Assembly: GCF_001298735.1 (NCBI RefSeq)
Contig: NZ_CYSP01000007.1
Location: 149,577 to 213,576 of the forward strand
Direction: 5' to 3'
Length of the DNA stretch: 64,000 nucleotides
Source of the DNA: Propionispora sp. 2/2-37
GTDB taxonomy: Bacteria; Bacillota; Negativicutes; Propionisporales; Propionisporaceae
A model generated the notes under the pieces. The model ran no database searches. It saw nothing but the letters and a program-made list of their open reading frames with translations, and had not been told where the DNA came from. Of this stretch, positions 35,551 through 45,004 are shown piece by piece; within the stretch, counting starts at the first letter, position 1; each line of letters opens with the position of its first letter. The position numbers and the translations under genes were made by a program.

Positions 35551-35913
35551 TTGCGGGAAAAGATTGATGACTGCGGTGATAACCGCTGTATAGAAGAACG
35601 GCGTTTAGCGAGTTTACGGGAAAATATGCTGGAAGAAGAAATATTTCTGGATGTTGCCGATACCTTCCAGGTGCTTAGCGATGCTACCCGGGTGAAGATT
35701 GTCTTTGTGCTGGCCGAAGGGCAGGAACTGTGTGTGCACCACATTGCCACCTTGCTTAATATGTCCCCTTCGGCCGTATCGCATCAGCTGCGGCAACTGC
35801 GCAACATGCGGCTGGTCAAAAACCGTAAAGAGGGCCAGCACGTATATTATTCTTTGAGCGACAATCATATTGTACAACTGTTCAGGCAATGTCTGGAACA
35901 CGTGGAAGAGTGA
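35551..35913 (+). CDS. ArsR/SmtB-family metal-sensing repressor
   Basis: A 120-residue winged-helix protein starting at TTG behind ACGAGGTGATAAGGC. The DNA-reading part is HIATLLNMSPSAVSHQLRQL, with the wing LVKNRKEGQHVYYSL. The last helix, DNHIVQLFRQCLEHVEE, contains Asp, His, His and Glu in the alpha-5 zinc-site pattern of SmtB/CzrA; ELCVHH in alpha-3 region could add ligands. It should release its operator on binding Zn(II) or Cd(II) and derepress the efflux ATPase 11 bases downstream. Confidence 0.87.
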   Translation: MREKIDDCGDNRCIEERRLASLRENMLEEEIFLDVADTFQVLSDATRVKIVFVLAEGQELCVHHIATLLNMSPSAVSHQLRQLRNMRLVKNRKEGQHVYYSLSDNHIVQLFRQCLEHVEE

Positions 35914-35924
35914 GGTGATATGCT

Positions 35925-37826
35925 GTGGAAAGGGCAGAGTCGATAGAATATTGTGGTCATGAAAGTCACCATCACCATGAAGGGCATATTAGAGATTATG
36001 CGGTAATAGCCGTGTCTGCCGTTCTGGTAGGCCTTTACTGGTTTGAGATTCTACCGTCGATTTTTGGTATGGATACAGCCTTGCTTGCCGCGATTATTTG
36101 CGGGTATCCGATTGTCAGCGAAGCGGTAAAGGCTATTTTACAGCGGGGCGATACCAAAGTCGGTTTGCTGGTGAGCATTGCCATTATTGCCTCGATTGCG
36201 ATCGGCGAGTATTTTGCGGCAGCGGAAGTGGCGCTGATCATGACCATCGGGGAGCTTCTGGAACATATGACACTGGAAAAGTCCAATTCGGCACTCCGGA
36301 AGCTGGCTGAACTTGCACCGCTGAAAGCCCGCCTTATCAGAGACGGCGTGGAAGAAGAAATTGCGGCGGAACTGGTAGCGGTGGGAGACCGGCTGCTGGT
36401 GAAACCGGGCGATAAAATTCCGGTTGACGGGGTGGTTACTTCGGGTTTTGCTGCGGTTGATCAGTCGACGATTACCGGTGAATCCTTGCCGCTGGAGCGC
36501 CGGGAGGGCGACAGCGTGTTTGGGGGGACGATCGCTGTTACCGGCAGTATCGAAATAATTGCAACCAAGGTTGGTCAGGATACGGCTTTAGGGCATATTA
36601 TTAAAATGGTCAAGGAAGCACAGGACAGCAAAGCTCCGATTGCCCGCATGATCGATCGCTGGGCCAACTGGTTTGTCCCGCTCAGCCTGGCAATTGCCAC
36701 ACTGGTTTATCTGGTTACCGGTGATATTGTACGGGGCGTTACCATCTTAATTGTTTTTTGCCCCTGTGCCATGCTGCTCAGTACGCCGACTGCGGTAGCT
36801 GCTGCCATTGGCGCGGCGGCAAGACGGGGTATCCTGATTAAAGGCGGTGAAATTCTGGAGACCGCCGGCCGGGTGGATACCATCATTCTCGACAAGACGG
36901 GGACATTAACTGTCGGCAAACCAAGATTGAAAGACATCCGCTGCTATGGCGGCTGGCAGAGAGAGCAGGCTTTGGCGTTGGCTGCCGGAATTGAAAAGCG
37001 TTCCGAACATCATCTGGCTAAAGCTGTTATGCAGGCGGCGGACGCTGTGGGGGCACAGTATGTTGAGCCGGAAATCTGGAAGCCGGTCGTGGGGCAGGGA
37101 GTGGCGGCCGAACTTCAGGGGACAAGGTATCTGCTGGGTAACAAAACCTTACTGGAAAGTTATCACATTGCTATTTCAGAAGAGCAGGAGCAATATTGTG
37201 CCGGAGAGCAAGCCTTGGGAGGAACTGTAGTGTTCTTTGTTGCCGGTGAAGAAGTTGCCGCCATACTGGTCATTGAAGATCCTGTCCGCGAAGAGGCTGC
37301 CAGAGTGCTAAACAAGCTTTACCCGGCGCAGGTGAGTAATGTAGTGCTGCTGACCGGCGATGCCGCTGCAGCGGGCAAAGCAATCGGCGCGCGGCTCAAT
37401 ATCCCGGTTGTGCATGGGGATTTGCTTCCGACCGATAAAGTGGAATATGTGAAGAAATATCAGCAGGCTGGTCATAAGGTGGCTATGATCGGTGACGGGG
37501 TGAATGATGCCCCGGCATTAGCCAAGGCGGATATCGGTATGGCTATGGGCTATACCGGAACGGATATTGCTATTGAAGCCGCAGATATCGCTCTTCTGGC
37601 CGATGACCTGCGCAAGATACCGGAAGCCATTGCCGTAAGCCGCCGTGCTTACCGGACCATCAATCAAAATATTATTGTGGCCAACGTTATTAATGTTGCC
37701 GCCATTGGTTTTGCCGCCTGGGGGCTGTTAGGACCGGTTGCGGCCGCTATTGTCCATAACGCCGGGGCCATCTTAGTGGTATTAAATTCGGCACGGCTGC
37801 TGCGTGTGGCAACGGCGGTAAAATAA
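35925..37826 (+). CDS. Zn/Cd-transporting P1B-type ATPase (CadA/ZntA-like)
   Basis: A 633-residue heavy-metal efflux ATPase. It lacks an HMA domain and instead has a His-rich N-terminus (HESHHHHEGH) that could bind metal. Motifs: TITGES, FCPCAMLLSTP with the CPC membrane site (about residue 280), phosphorylation site DKTGTLT (about 323), SEHHLAKA (an SEHPLA variant with His for Pro) and GDGVNDAPALAKADIG. It starts at GTG behind GTGAGGTGATATGCT. Operon partner of the ArsR gene upstream. Confidence 0.9.
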   Translation: MERAESIEYCGHESHHHHEGHIRDYAVIAVSAVLVGLYWFEILPSIFGMDTALLAAIICGYPIVSEAVKAILQRGDTKVGLLVSIAIIASIAIGEYFAAAEVALIMTIGELLEHMTLEKSNSALRKLAELAPLKARLIRDGVEEEIAAELVAVGDRLLVKPGDKIPVDGVVTSGFAAVDQSTITGESLPLERREGDSVFGGTIAVTGSIEIIATKVGQDTALGHIIKMVKEAQDSKAPIARMIDRWANWFVPLSLAIATLVYLVTGDIVRGVTILIVFCPCAMLLSTPTAVAAAIGAAARRGILIKGGEILETAGRVDTIILDKTGTLTVGKPRLKDIRCYGGWQREQALALAAGIEKRSEHHLAKAVMQAADAVGAQYVEPEIWKPVVGQGVAAELQGTRYLLGNKTLLESYHIAISEEQEQYCAGEQALGGTVVFFVAGEEVAAILVIEDPVREEAARVLNKLYPAQVSNVVLLTGDAAAAGKAIGARLNIPVVHGDLLPTDKVEYVKKYQQAGHKVAMIGDGVNDAPALAKADIGMAMGYTGTDIAIEAADIALLADDLRKIPEAIAVSRRAYRTINQNIIVANVINVAAIGFAAWGLLGPVAAAIVHNAGAILVVLNSARLLRVATAVK

Positions 37827-37854
37827 ACGATATGAAATTAAGGCAGCCTGTGTT

Positions 37855-37884
37855 AAAACCCCGTTGGGCAATCGACGGGGTTTT
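37855..37884 (+). terminator. terminator after the P-type ATPase
   Basis: AAAACCCCGT (37855-37864) and ACGGGGTTTT (37875-37884) pair around a 10-base loop. Confidence 0.85.
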
Positions 37885-37980
37885 AATACTGCCAGCCGGT
37901 ATTTTCAGGTATCATGCATGAAGACCGGACAACAGGCAATACTACGGAGGTCAGTTAATGTTAAAGGAGGAGGATTACCT

Positions 37981-38178
37981 ATGATCAGAGTATGTCCTAA
38001 CTGTTCCAATGTTGACCTTGAAAAATTACACGCCTTTCTGCCGGAAAATGAACTGACCGAAGAATGTATTGGCGAATGCGGTCAGCACGAGGATAAAAGC
38101 TTCGGTTATATTGATGAAGAATTGGTTATTAAGGAAACGGAAGAAGAGTTTATAAACGCAGTCAAAGCCGTATATTAA
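37981..38178 (+). CDS. small Cys-containing protein, DUF1450/YuzB-like
   Basis: A 65-residue protein starting at ATG behind AAAGGAGGAGG. It has a CPNC pair near the N-terminus and a CIGECG motif mid-protein, then FGYIDEELVIKETEEEF. The order (Cys, Asn, short alpha, ECIGxCG, F-x-x-I/V-x-x-x-x-V, E-E-F) resembles DUF1450 proteins of the YuzB type, which have a thioredoxin-like fold and unknown function. An in-frame frame extends upstream through the terminator and is not used. Confidence 0.6.
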   Translation: MIRVCPNCSNVDLEKLHAFLPENELTEECIGECGQHEDKSFGYIDEELVIKETEEEFINAVKAVY

Positions 38179-38290
38179 AACGCTAACAGTATTTTTATAA
38201 AAATAAAATGATTTAAGTGATGAAATCGTCGAATAACCGAGAATTTCCGAACATTTATTCATTTGCAAGCAATATCATTCGAAATTTGAT

Positions 38291-38320
38291 TTGACATCGT
38301 CAGGTGTAAAATGCTATGAT
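38291..38320 (+). promoter_or_regulatory. purA promoter
   Basis: TTGACA at 38291-38296 and TATGAT at 38315-38320 with 18-base spacing. A 215-base leader follows. Confidence 0.7.
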
Positions 38321-38352
38321 AAGCAAGGGAAAATCGGATAATTTCCTCAGCA

Positions 38353-38396
38353 AACTCAAATAAAGGCGTAGGCTACGTCCTGTTTGAGTTATTTTT
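38353..38396 (+). terminator. terminator hairpin inside the purA leader
   Basis: AACTCAAA (38353-38360) / TTTGAGTT (38383-38390) with inner GGCGTAG/CTACGTCC and a following ATTTTTG. It lies about 30 bases after the predicted start and 145 bases before purA, so it would attenuate purA unless countered. No purine riboswitch core is seen. The rest of the leader (38397-38526) has no recognised element. Confidence 0.7.
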
Positions 38397-38540
38397 GTGG
38401 CTTGGGGAAAATAAACCCAAGATAATGTGAATAAACTATCCATGAATGATAGCTATACCAAAATATTGTCACCGGACAAGTGGAAGGCAGGAAAATATCT
38501 ATTATGACCGGAACCGGTCCGGGGAAGGGTGAGGATGCAA

Positions 38541-39824
38541 ATGTCAGCAACAGTGGTAATTGGAACTCAGTGGGGCGACGAGGGGAAAGGAAAGATTGTC
38601 GACTATTTGGCTGAAAAGGCTGATGTCGTGGTACGTTACCAGGGGGGGAACAATGCCGGGCATACTGTGGTAGTTGACGGTCAGGAATTTAAGCTTCATT
38701 TGTTACCGTCAGGGATGCTGTATTCGGGAAAAATCTGTGTTGTCGGCAACGGCGTCGTTGTTGATCCGCAGGTTATGCTGCAGGAAATAAAAGCTATGCA
38801 GAAAAAGGGCATAGATACGTCTGGCCTGCGTCTATCCAACCGGGCGCATCTGATTATGCCGTATCACCGCCTGCTGGATGAAGTGGAGGAAGAATCCCGG
38901 GGCGATCATAAAATCGGTACTACCAAACGCGGAATTGGTCCCTGTTATATGGATAAAAATGCCCGTTGCGGTATCCGGGTATGCGATCTGCTGGAACCGG
39001 AAGAATTTAGTGAAAAACTGGCCCGCAATCTGGAAGCAAAAAATCATTTGTTGAAAGCCGTTTATGGTGTGGAAGGCTTTGATTTTGAAACCGTGAAAAA
39101 AGAGTATTTGGAATATGCCCAGCAGTTGCGTCCGTATATTGCCGATACGTCGGCCATCTTAAATGACAATATTAAAGCCGGCAAAAAGGTTCTTTTTGAA
39201 GGGGCACAGGCCACGTTGCTGGATCTCGACCACGGTACGTATCCCTATGTAACCTCTTCGCATCCGATTGCCGGTGGAGCCTGCATCGGTGCCGGTATTG
39301 GACCGACTAAAATCAGCAAAGTGGTGGGCGTTGTTAAGGCTTATTCCACCCGGGTAGGCGAAGGCCCGTTCCCTACCGAGCTGCATGATGAAGTGGGAAA
39401 TCATATCCGGGAAGAAGGCCATGAATACGGTACTACAACCGGCCGTCCGCGCCGCTGCGGCTGGCTGGACGGCTGCATTGTCCGCTATGCGGGTTATGTA
39501 AGCGGTATTGATTATATGGCCATAACCCGTCTGGATATTTTAGATAAACTGCCGAAAATCAAGCTTTGTGTGGCCTACAAATATAACGGACAGATTATCA
39601 ATGAATACCCGGCCAGCCTTAATGTTATGTCCAAAGTGGAACCGGTTTATGAAGAATTGCCGGGCTGGCAGGAACCGACCACGCATATCCGTGCTTATCA
39701 GGATCTGCCGCTTAATGCGCGCCGTTATATTGAACGTCTAAGTGAAGTCAGCGGTATTGCTATCGGAATGGTTTCGGTTGGACCTGGCCGGGAACAGACT
39801 ATTATACTTGCAGATATGTTCTAG
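38541..39824 (+). CDS. purA: adenylosuccinate synthetase
   Basis: A 427-residue PurA: GTQWGDEGKGKIVDYLA phosphate loop, GGNNAGHTVV, catalytic region TKRGIGPCYMDK, GTTTGRPRRCGWLD and GPGREQTII at the C-terminus. It forms adenylosuccinate from IMP, aspartate and GTP. ATG 38541 (MSATVVIGTQ) is chosen because it matches the family start and follows GGGTGAGG; a GTG 12 bases upstream overlaps that site. Confidence 0.95.
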   Translation: MSATVVIGTQWGDEGKGKIVDYLAEKADVVVRYQGGNNAGHTVVVDGQEFKLHLLPSGMLYSGKICVVGNGVVVDPQVMLQEIKAMQKKGIDTSGLRLSNRAHLIMPYHRLLDEVEEESRGDHKIGTTKRGIGPCYMDKNARCGIRVCDLLEPEEFSEKLARNLEAKNHLLKAVYGVEGFDFETVKKEYLEYAQQLRPYIADTSAILNDNIKAGKKVLFEGAQATLLDLDHGTYPYVTSSHPIAGGACIGAGIGPTKISKVVGVVKAYSTRVGEGPFPTELHDEVGNHIREEGHEYGTTTGRPRRCGWLDGCIVRYAGYVSGIDYMAITRLDILDKLPKIKLCVAYKYNGQIINEYPASLNVMSKVEPVYEELPGWQEPTTHIRAYQDLPLNARRYIERLSEVSGIAIGMVSVGPGREQTIILADMF

Positions 39825-39843
39825 GAGTCGGGAGGTCCTGGGA

Positions 39844-40104
39844 GTGACGAGGAGAAGTGTGGAGATTATCAGCAAAAACAGCCTCCATCCCCGCCGGGCA
39901 GCGGTATTCGCCAGAGCGGCCGGGCATTTTAAATGTGAGATTGCCGTGATCAACGGCGATTACCGTGTTGATGGAAAAAGCATTCTGGGCCTGATATCAC
40001 TGGAGCCGCAACAGGGAGCCAGAATTATTATTGAGACTGACGGGGAAGATGAAGTGCGGGCTGTGGAAACCCTGGCTAAAATACTGGAAGGACAGCAGAT
40101 ATGA
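39844..40104 (+). CDS. HPr-family phosphocarrier, variant active site (HPr/Crh-like)
   Basis: Starting at GTG 39844 gives an 86-residue protein in which His falls at position 15 and Ser at 46, exactly as in HPr. The His15 region reads SLHPRRAAVF instead of the usual G-[IL]-HARPA: Arg17 is kept, Ala16 becomes Pro and Pro18 becomes Arg. The Ser46 region GKSILGLISL is near canonical. It is immediately followed (4-base overlap) by hprK, so regulation by Ser46 phosphorylation is likely. Whether His15 accepts phosphate from enzyme I is doubtful. A longer open frame exists upstream inside purA but is not used. Confidence 0.8.
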   Translation: MTRRSVEIISKNSLHPRRAAVFARAAGHFKCEIAVINGDYRVDGKSILGLISLEPQQGARIIIETDGEDEVRAVETLAKILEGQQI

Positions 40105-41063
40105 AAAAAGAGTTGTTTGTCAAAGACATAGTGGAGCCATGTGGGTTGGAAGTGCTTTGCGGGGCTGATTATCTGGAGCGCCCGGTGAGGGTTTCGGATA
40201 TTAACCGCCCCGGATTGATGCTGGCCGGTTACTTGAAATATTTTGAACATCAGCGGATACAGGTGATTGGTACTGCGGAACTGACTTTTTTAGAATCCCT
40301 GGGCGAAACGCTGGCCGTTGAATGCTGGAAAACCCTAACCGGCTTGGAAATCCCCTGTGTTATTATTACCAGAGGACAGTCTTTGCCGGACGAATGGCTG
40401 AAGATGGCGGAGGATGCTCATCTGGCCGTTTTACGTACCTCGCAGCCGACGACCCGTTTTATCGGACGACTGACCGATTATCTGGAACGCTGCCTGGCTC
40501 CTAGTATTACCATTCACGGGGTGCTGGTTGATGTTCATGGTATTGGGACGCTGATTACCGGGGACAGCGGGATAGGGAAAAGCGAAACGGCGCTGGAGCT
40601 GATTAAGCGTGGCCACCGGCTGGTGGCCGATGATGCCGTTATCGTTACGTTGGTTAGTGAAGATACCTTGCTCGGCCGGGCTCCTGATATGATCCGTCAC
40701 CTTATGGAAATTCGGGGACTGGGGATACTGGATATCAAGACTTTGTTTGGCATTCGTGCCGTACGTCTGTTTCAGGAAATCAATCAGACCATTCATCTCG
40801 AAGAATGGCAGCATGGCAAATATTATGACCGTTTAGGCATTGATGATGAGAAAACAGAAATTTTAGGCGTATCTGTTCCCAAGACCGTTATCCCGGTGCG
40901 TCCGGGGCGGAATCTGGCCGGTATTGTAGAAGTGGCGGCTATGAATTACCGCCTGAAAACTCTGGGTTTCCATACGGCCAGGGATTTTGTGACTCGTCAG
41001 ACGCAATTGCAGGAGCAGGAAGATGTGGAAGATATCAGCGATTTTAGGCACGGTTTATGGTAG
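40101..41063 (+). CDS. hprK: HPr kinase/phosphorylase
   Basis: A 320-residue HprK: N-terminal domain, Walker A GDSGIGKSETALELIKRGH split at the P-loop, VADDAV, and the signature LMEIRGLGILDIKTLFG, followed by VPVRPGRNLAGIVEVAAMNY. It phosphorylates Ser46 of HPr-type proteins and links carbon status to catabolite control. It overlaps the HPr-like gene by four bases (ATGA). Confidence 0.95.
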   Translation: MKKELFVKDIVEPCGLEVLCGADYLERPVRVSDINRPGLMLAGYLKYFEHQRIQVIGTAELTFLESLGETLAVECWKTLTGLEIPCVIITRGQSLPDEWLKMAEDAHLAVLRTSQPTTRFIGRLTDYLERCLAPSITIHGVLVDVHGIGTLITGDSGIGKSETALELIKRGHRLVADDAVIVTLVSEDTLLGRAPDMIRHLMEIRGLGILDIKTLFGIRAVRLFQEINQTIHLEEWQHGKYYDRLGIDDEKTEILGVSVPKTVIPVRPGRNLAGIVEVAAMNYRLKTLGFHTARDFVTRQTQLQEQEDVEDISDFRHGLW

Positions 41064-41307
41064 ACACAGGTGCGTTCATATCCGTTTTTCCCGCCGATAC
41101 CGGCTGTATCCTGTTGACATAAGCTCCGGGAAGTCTACCGTTACGGAGAAGAAGAGCTGATTCTTGACTTATAGCAAATAAAATGCTAGGATAATATCAC
41201 ATTAAAGAGTTTTGATTTTGGGGGAGCCTGTCACCAAGGGGTTCTCTTTTTTATTTTTAAGTAAATGTATATTTGTTATGTAAAATACAAGAAAGGCATG
41301 ATAAAAG

Positions 41308-42468
41308 TTGCTATATTTTAAAATGTTAATTATCCTTTTGTCAACAAAGCTCGCAGGGGATTTAAGCGTTAAATTAAAACAGCCGGCAGTACTGGGAAAA
41401 TTGATTATCGGTATTGTCATTGGCCCGGCCATGCTGGGATGGATCGAAAATTCGGAAATCATTGATGAAATCAGTGAAATCGGTGTTTTACTGCTTATGT
41501 TTCTTGCCGGACTGGAGACGGATATTCACGCGCTCAACCAAAACAGGAATTCTTCCATAGCTGTTGCCGTAGGCGGAGTTGTTTTTCCTATGCTTTTTGG
41601 GCTTGTCACAGGCCGGTGGATTGGCATGGATCAGGCACATGCTTTGTTTTTGGGCTTATTATTGTCGGCTACATCTGTCAGTATTTCTGCTCAAACACTA
41701 AGAGAATTAGGGCAATTACAAAGCCGGGAAAGCATAACTATTTTAGGAGCGGCCGTGCTTGACGATATTTTGGTTGTTGTGGCCCTGGCGATTATGATGA
41801 GTCTGTTTACAGCGGAAGAAGTAAGCCTTGGTCTGATACTGGGGAAAAAAGTCTTATTTTTCATTGCTATTATTTTTATTGGCTGGAAAGTGGTACCCTG
41901 GGTATTAAAAAAGCTGGCGCCGCTGCGTGTTTCGGAAGCGGTGGCCAGTGCCGCATTGATTATCTGCTTCTTCTTTGCTTATTTTGCCGAATTTCTTGGA
42001 GTAGCCGGAATTATCGGTGCCTTTGCCGCTGGGATTGCGATTTCACAGACTAAATATAAAGAAAATGTGGAACATAAGATTGAACCTATTGCCTATGCGT
42101 TTTTTGTTCCTGTATTTTTTGTCAGCGTTGGCCTTTCCGTATCATTCCATGGGATGGGAAATCAACTGTGGCTGATCCTTATGCTCAGCGTCCTTGCTGT
42201 TTTGACTAAATTGATTGGTGCCGGATTAGGGGCACGTTTAACCGGATTCGGCGATAAGTCATCATTGAGAATTGGCGCCGGGATGGTGTCGCGGGGCGAA
42301 GTGGCTCTGATTATGGCTGCTATTGGTTTAGAATCCGGCCTGCTTCGTGAAGATTATTTCACGGTAATGGTTACCGTTGTCATCATTACCACATTGGTTA
42401 CTCCTCCAATGTTAAAAGCTTTGTTTGCAAATCAATCGGCTGAACTGCCACAAAAATCAGAAGAATAG
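41308..42468 (+). CDS. CPA2-family monovalent cation/proton antiporter (NapA/KefB-like)
   Basis: A 386-residue membrane protein with about twelve segments. TTG 41308 gives LLYFKMLIILLSTKLAGDLSVKL, matching family starts; the first ATG (41323) is the alternative. Motifs: QPAVLGKLIIGIVIGPAMLG, MFLAGLETD and the ion-site pair AAVLDDILVVVAL (Asp-Asp), which suggests electrogenic Na+/H+ exchange. No TrkA-N domain is fused. It is transcribed on its own, with a weak promoter near 41164-41195. Confidence 0.85.
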   Translation: MLYFKMLIILLSTKLAGDLSVKLKQPAVLGKLIIGIVIGPAMLGWIENSEIIDEISEIGVLLLMFLAGLETDIHALNQNRNSSIAVAVGGVVFPMLFGLVTGRWIGMDQAHALFLGLLLSATSVSISAQTLRELGQLQSRESITILGAAVLDDILVVVALAIMMSLFTAEEVSLGLILGKKVLFFIAIIFIGWKVVPWVLKKLAPLRVSEAVASAALIICFFFAYFAEFLGVAGIIGAFAAGIAISQTKYKENVEHKIEPIAYAFFVPVFFVSVGLSVSFHGMGNQLWLILMLSVLAVLTKLIGAGLGARLTGFGDKSSLRIGAGMVSRGEVALIMAAIGLESGLLREDYFTVMVTVVIITTLVTPPMLKALFANQSAELPQKSEE

Positions 42469-42561
42469 TGGATGGTGGTGTTTGATTAGTAACATAAGAA
42501 AATGCACCTCGTTGTTCCTAGTGATTATCACAAGGTAAACACAGTATTTTTAAAAATTTAG

Positions 42562-42590
42562 TTGACAATAATGAAATGTTGCTATATAAT
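42562..42590 (+). promoter_or_regulatory. promoter of the tRNA cluster
   Basis: TTGACA at 42562-42567 and TATAAT at 42585-42590 with 17-base spacing, ending 20 bases before the first tRNA. Confidence 0.88.
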
Positions 42591-42610
42591 CATATCTTGT
42601 GAGACGGCAT

Positions 42611-42686
42611 GATCCACTAGCTCAGTCGGTAGAGCACCTGACTTTTAATCAGGGTGTCCCGCGTTCGAGTCGCGGGTGGATCACCA
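42611..42686 (+). tRNA. tRNA-Lys (anticodon TTT)
   Basis: Acceptor GATCCAC pairs with GTGGATC, CCA is encoded, and the anticodon loop CTTTTAA gives TTT. First of five tRNAs in one unit. Confidence 0.97.
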
Positions 42687-42689
42687 AGT

Positions 42690-42764
42690 GGCCCGTTGGT
42701 CAAGCGGTTAAGACACCGCCCTTTCACGGCGGTATCGGGGGTTCGATTCCCCCACGGGTCACCA
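42690..42764 (+). tRNA. tRNA-Glu (anticodon TTC)
   Basis: Acceptor GGCCCGT pairs with ACGGGTC, CCA is encoded, and the loop CTTTCAC gives TTC. Separated from tRNA-Lys by three bases. Confidence 0.96.
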
Positions 42765-42773
42765 ATTTATTAT

Positions 42774-42849
<76 letters not shown>

Positions 42850-42868
42850 TTTTTATATTTTTTGAAAC

Positions 42869-42944
42869 GGCCCGGTGGTGTAGTGGTTAACATGCCGCCC
42901 TGTCACGGCGGAGATCGAGGGTTCAAGTCCCTTCCGGGTCGCCA
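42869..42944 (+). tRNA. tRNA-Asp (anticodon GTC)
   Basis: Acceptor GGCCCGG pairs with CCGGGTC, GCCA ends the gene, and the loop CTGTCAC gives GTC. Confidence 0.97.
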
Positions 42945-42953
42945 TTTTTATTC

Positions 42954-43029
<76 letters not shown>

Positions 43030-43044
43030 TACTGGGTATAAAGT

Positions 43045-43074
43045 AAGCACATACGCAACGGTATGTGCTTTTTC
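43045..43074 (+). terminator. terminator of the tRNA cluster
   Basis: AAGCACATAC and GTATGTGCTT form a 10-bp stem followed by TTTTCG. Confidence 0.9.
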
Positions 43075-43188
43075 GTGTTTTAGAAAATGACCATGTGCAG
43101 CAAAATTTTTTCAAAGGATTCAGGCTGACAACAAAGAATTGTAGGATAACGCTTTTTTATATTGTTAAATCTACAGAAGAGGTGCAAC

Positions 43189-44889
43189 ATGAACAAGATG
43201 AGATTGTCCATTGCCGTTCAATTAGGAGGAATGTTTGGCCTAACCATCGTACTATTGGGCTGTATCCTGGGAGTCACCCTGTATAATTTGATGGACAACA
43301 GCAGTAAGACGGAGTCGATCATCAAGCATACGGCTGCCCGTACGGTTGCCTTAAAAGGTGCTCATACCGACTTTACCAGAGCTTTGCTGGATATGCGCGG
43401 GTTTCTGTTTTATGCGGATGGTGCGGCCACCTATGAAGAGGGTTACCGGAAAAATATGAAAAATAGCCTGGAGGCGGTAACCCATTATGTGGAGACAACT
43501 CAAGCGGTTGATATAAAAGCAGAAGGGGATAAGCTGCAAAAGCTAATTACAACGTATACTGACATAGGCGACAGAGTAATTGCCGCCAAAAAGGTAAATG
43601 ACCCGAACCTCTCTAAAATCATAGCGGAAGGCCGGAATCTGGTTGGTGAGATAGATAAGCAGTTTGAACATGTATCGGACATGCAGGAAAAGACCTTTGG
43701 AGAAAAGGCCCAGGATATGATTGCTACGAATAGTAAGGTGGTTTTTGGCACCAGCCTTGCCGCCCTGTTCTTCCTGGTGTTGATTTCAGCCCTAGTCACC
43801 TGGTATAGCGGTAATTTATCCGGACGCCTGAAAAGTGTCAGCCAGTCTTTAGCAGAAATTGGCGAACTGGATTTAAGCAAACCCGATCTTCAGCCGACAC
43901 GGGATGATGAAATCGGTGATATGGGCCTGGTTATTATCAAAATGCGCCATGTACTGAAAGATATCACCCGTCAGATTCAAGAAGGCGGCAAGCTGCTGGC
44001 TTTGGCCAGTGAAGAACTGACCGCCACGGTAGATGAACAAATGAAATCGGTAAACATGGTTGCGCAGAGCATTCAGGATATTGCTGCCGGGGCCACGCAA
44101 AATGCGAACAGTATTAACGACATTTCGGCTACCCTTGAGGAGATATCGGCCGGAGCCGAACAAATCAGTGCCGGGGCTGCCGAATTGAACGATAACACCC
44201 AACTGGCGGTACAGGAAGCGAGCGAGGGAATGCACCTGCTGTCCGAGGTGGTTAGTCAGAATGAAATGGTCAGCCAGGCTATGACGGAAATCAACACTGT
44301 GACCCTGAATTTGTCGCAGGGATCGAACGATATAAAAGGTATCGTAGAATTGATTAATGGTATTGCCGGGCAAACCAACCTGCTGGCGCTTAATGCGGCT
44401 ATTGAAGCGGCACGGGCCGGAGAGGCAGGGCGGGGCTTTGCCGTTGTGGCGGAGGAAGTACGCAAGCTGGCTGAGCAAAGTGCGCAGGCCACGCAAAATA
44501 TTGCCGAGATTATTGAACGTATGGGCAATGAGATTGACCATGCGGTGGAAAGTGTCGGCAGAGCCAGTGAGGAAGTAGCTAAGGGTTCGACCACTATACA
44601 TAGTACGCAGCAGGGCTTTACTGTCATTAATGAAAAGCTGGCCGTCGTTAAAACCGGCATATCCCAAATTGCCGCATCGGTCAAGGAAACGGCTAAAGGA
44701 ACGGAAGCCATGGTGGCCGGCGTGCAGAATATTAGTGCCATTGCCGAAGAGACTTCCTCCAGCACGCAGATGGTAGCCGCATCGACTGAAGAACAAAATG
44801 CCAGCATGCAGGAAATTAATTCCAATGCAGCGTCTTTAGCTAAAATGGCCGGCGACTTAAATGCTATTGTAAAACGGTTTAAATTATAG
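43189..44889 (+). CDS. methyl-accepting chemotaxis protein
   Basis: A 566-residue transducer: N-terminal membrane helix (about 10-32), periplasmic helical sensor of the four-helix-bundle type (about 33-185), second helix (about 190-212), HAMP, then a signalling domain with the hairpin [20 protein letters not shown] and [21 protein letters not shown]. The ATG at 43189 follows AGAAGAGGTGC. Ligand unknown. It stands alone with its own terminator. Confidence 0.92.
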   Translation: MNKMRLSIAVQLGGMFGLTIVLLGCILGVTLYNLMDNSSKTESIIKHTAARTVALKGAHTDFTRALLDMRGFLFYADGAATYEEGYRKNMKNSLEAVTHYVETTQAVDIKAEGDKLQKLITTYTDIGDRVIAAKKVNDPNLSKIIAEGRNLVGEIDKQFEHVSDMQEKTFGEKAQDMIATNSKVVFGTSLAALFFLVLISALVTWYSGNLSGRLKSVSQSLAEIGELDLSKPDLQPTRDDEIGDMGLVIIKMRHVLKDITRQIQEGGKLLALASEELTATVDEQMKSVNMVAQSIQDIAAGATQNANSINDISATLEEISAGAEQISAGAAELNDNTQLAVQEASEGMHLLSEVVSQNEMVSQAMTEINTVTLNLSQGSNDIKGIVELINGIAGQTNLLALNAAIEAARAGEAGRGFAVVAEEVRKLAEQSAQATQNIAEIIERMGNEIDHAVESVGRASEEVAKGSTTIHSTQQGFTVINEKLAVVKTGISQIAASVKETAKGTEAMVAGVQNISAIAEETSSSTQMVAASTEEQNASMQEINSNAASLAKMAGDLNAIVKRFKL

Positions 44890-44912
44890 AAATATATATA
44901 ATATAGAACGAT

Positions 44913-44953
44913 AACACGTGAAATTCAGGATCTAATTTTCACGTGTTATTTTT
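44913..44953 (+). terminator. terminator after the MCP gene
   Basis: AACACGTGAAA (44913-44923) and TTTCACGTGTT (44937-44947) form an 11-bp stem followed by ATTTTTATT. Confidence 0.88.
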
Positions 44954-45004
44954 ATTACTACTGTATATACTATGAAAAAACAAAAAACGAAAGGAGCTAA
45001 AAAC

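Noticed and set aside
39742..39843. N-terminal extension of the HPr-like protein
   Set aside because: It lies inside purA in another frame; starting at GTG 39844 puts His and Ser exactly at positions 15 and 46.
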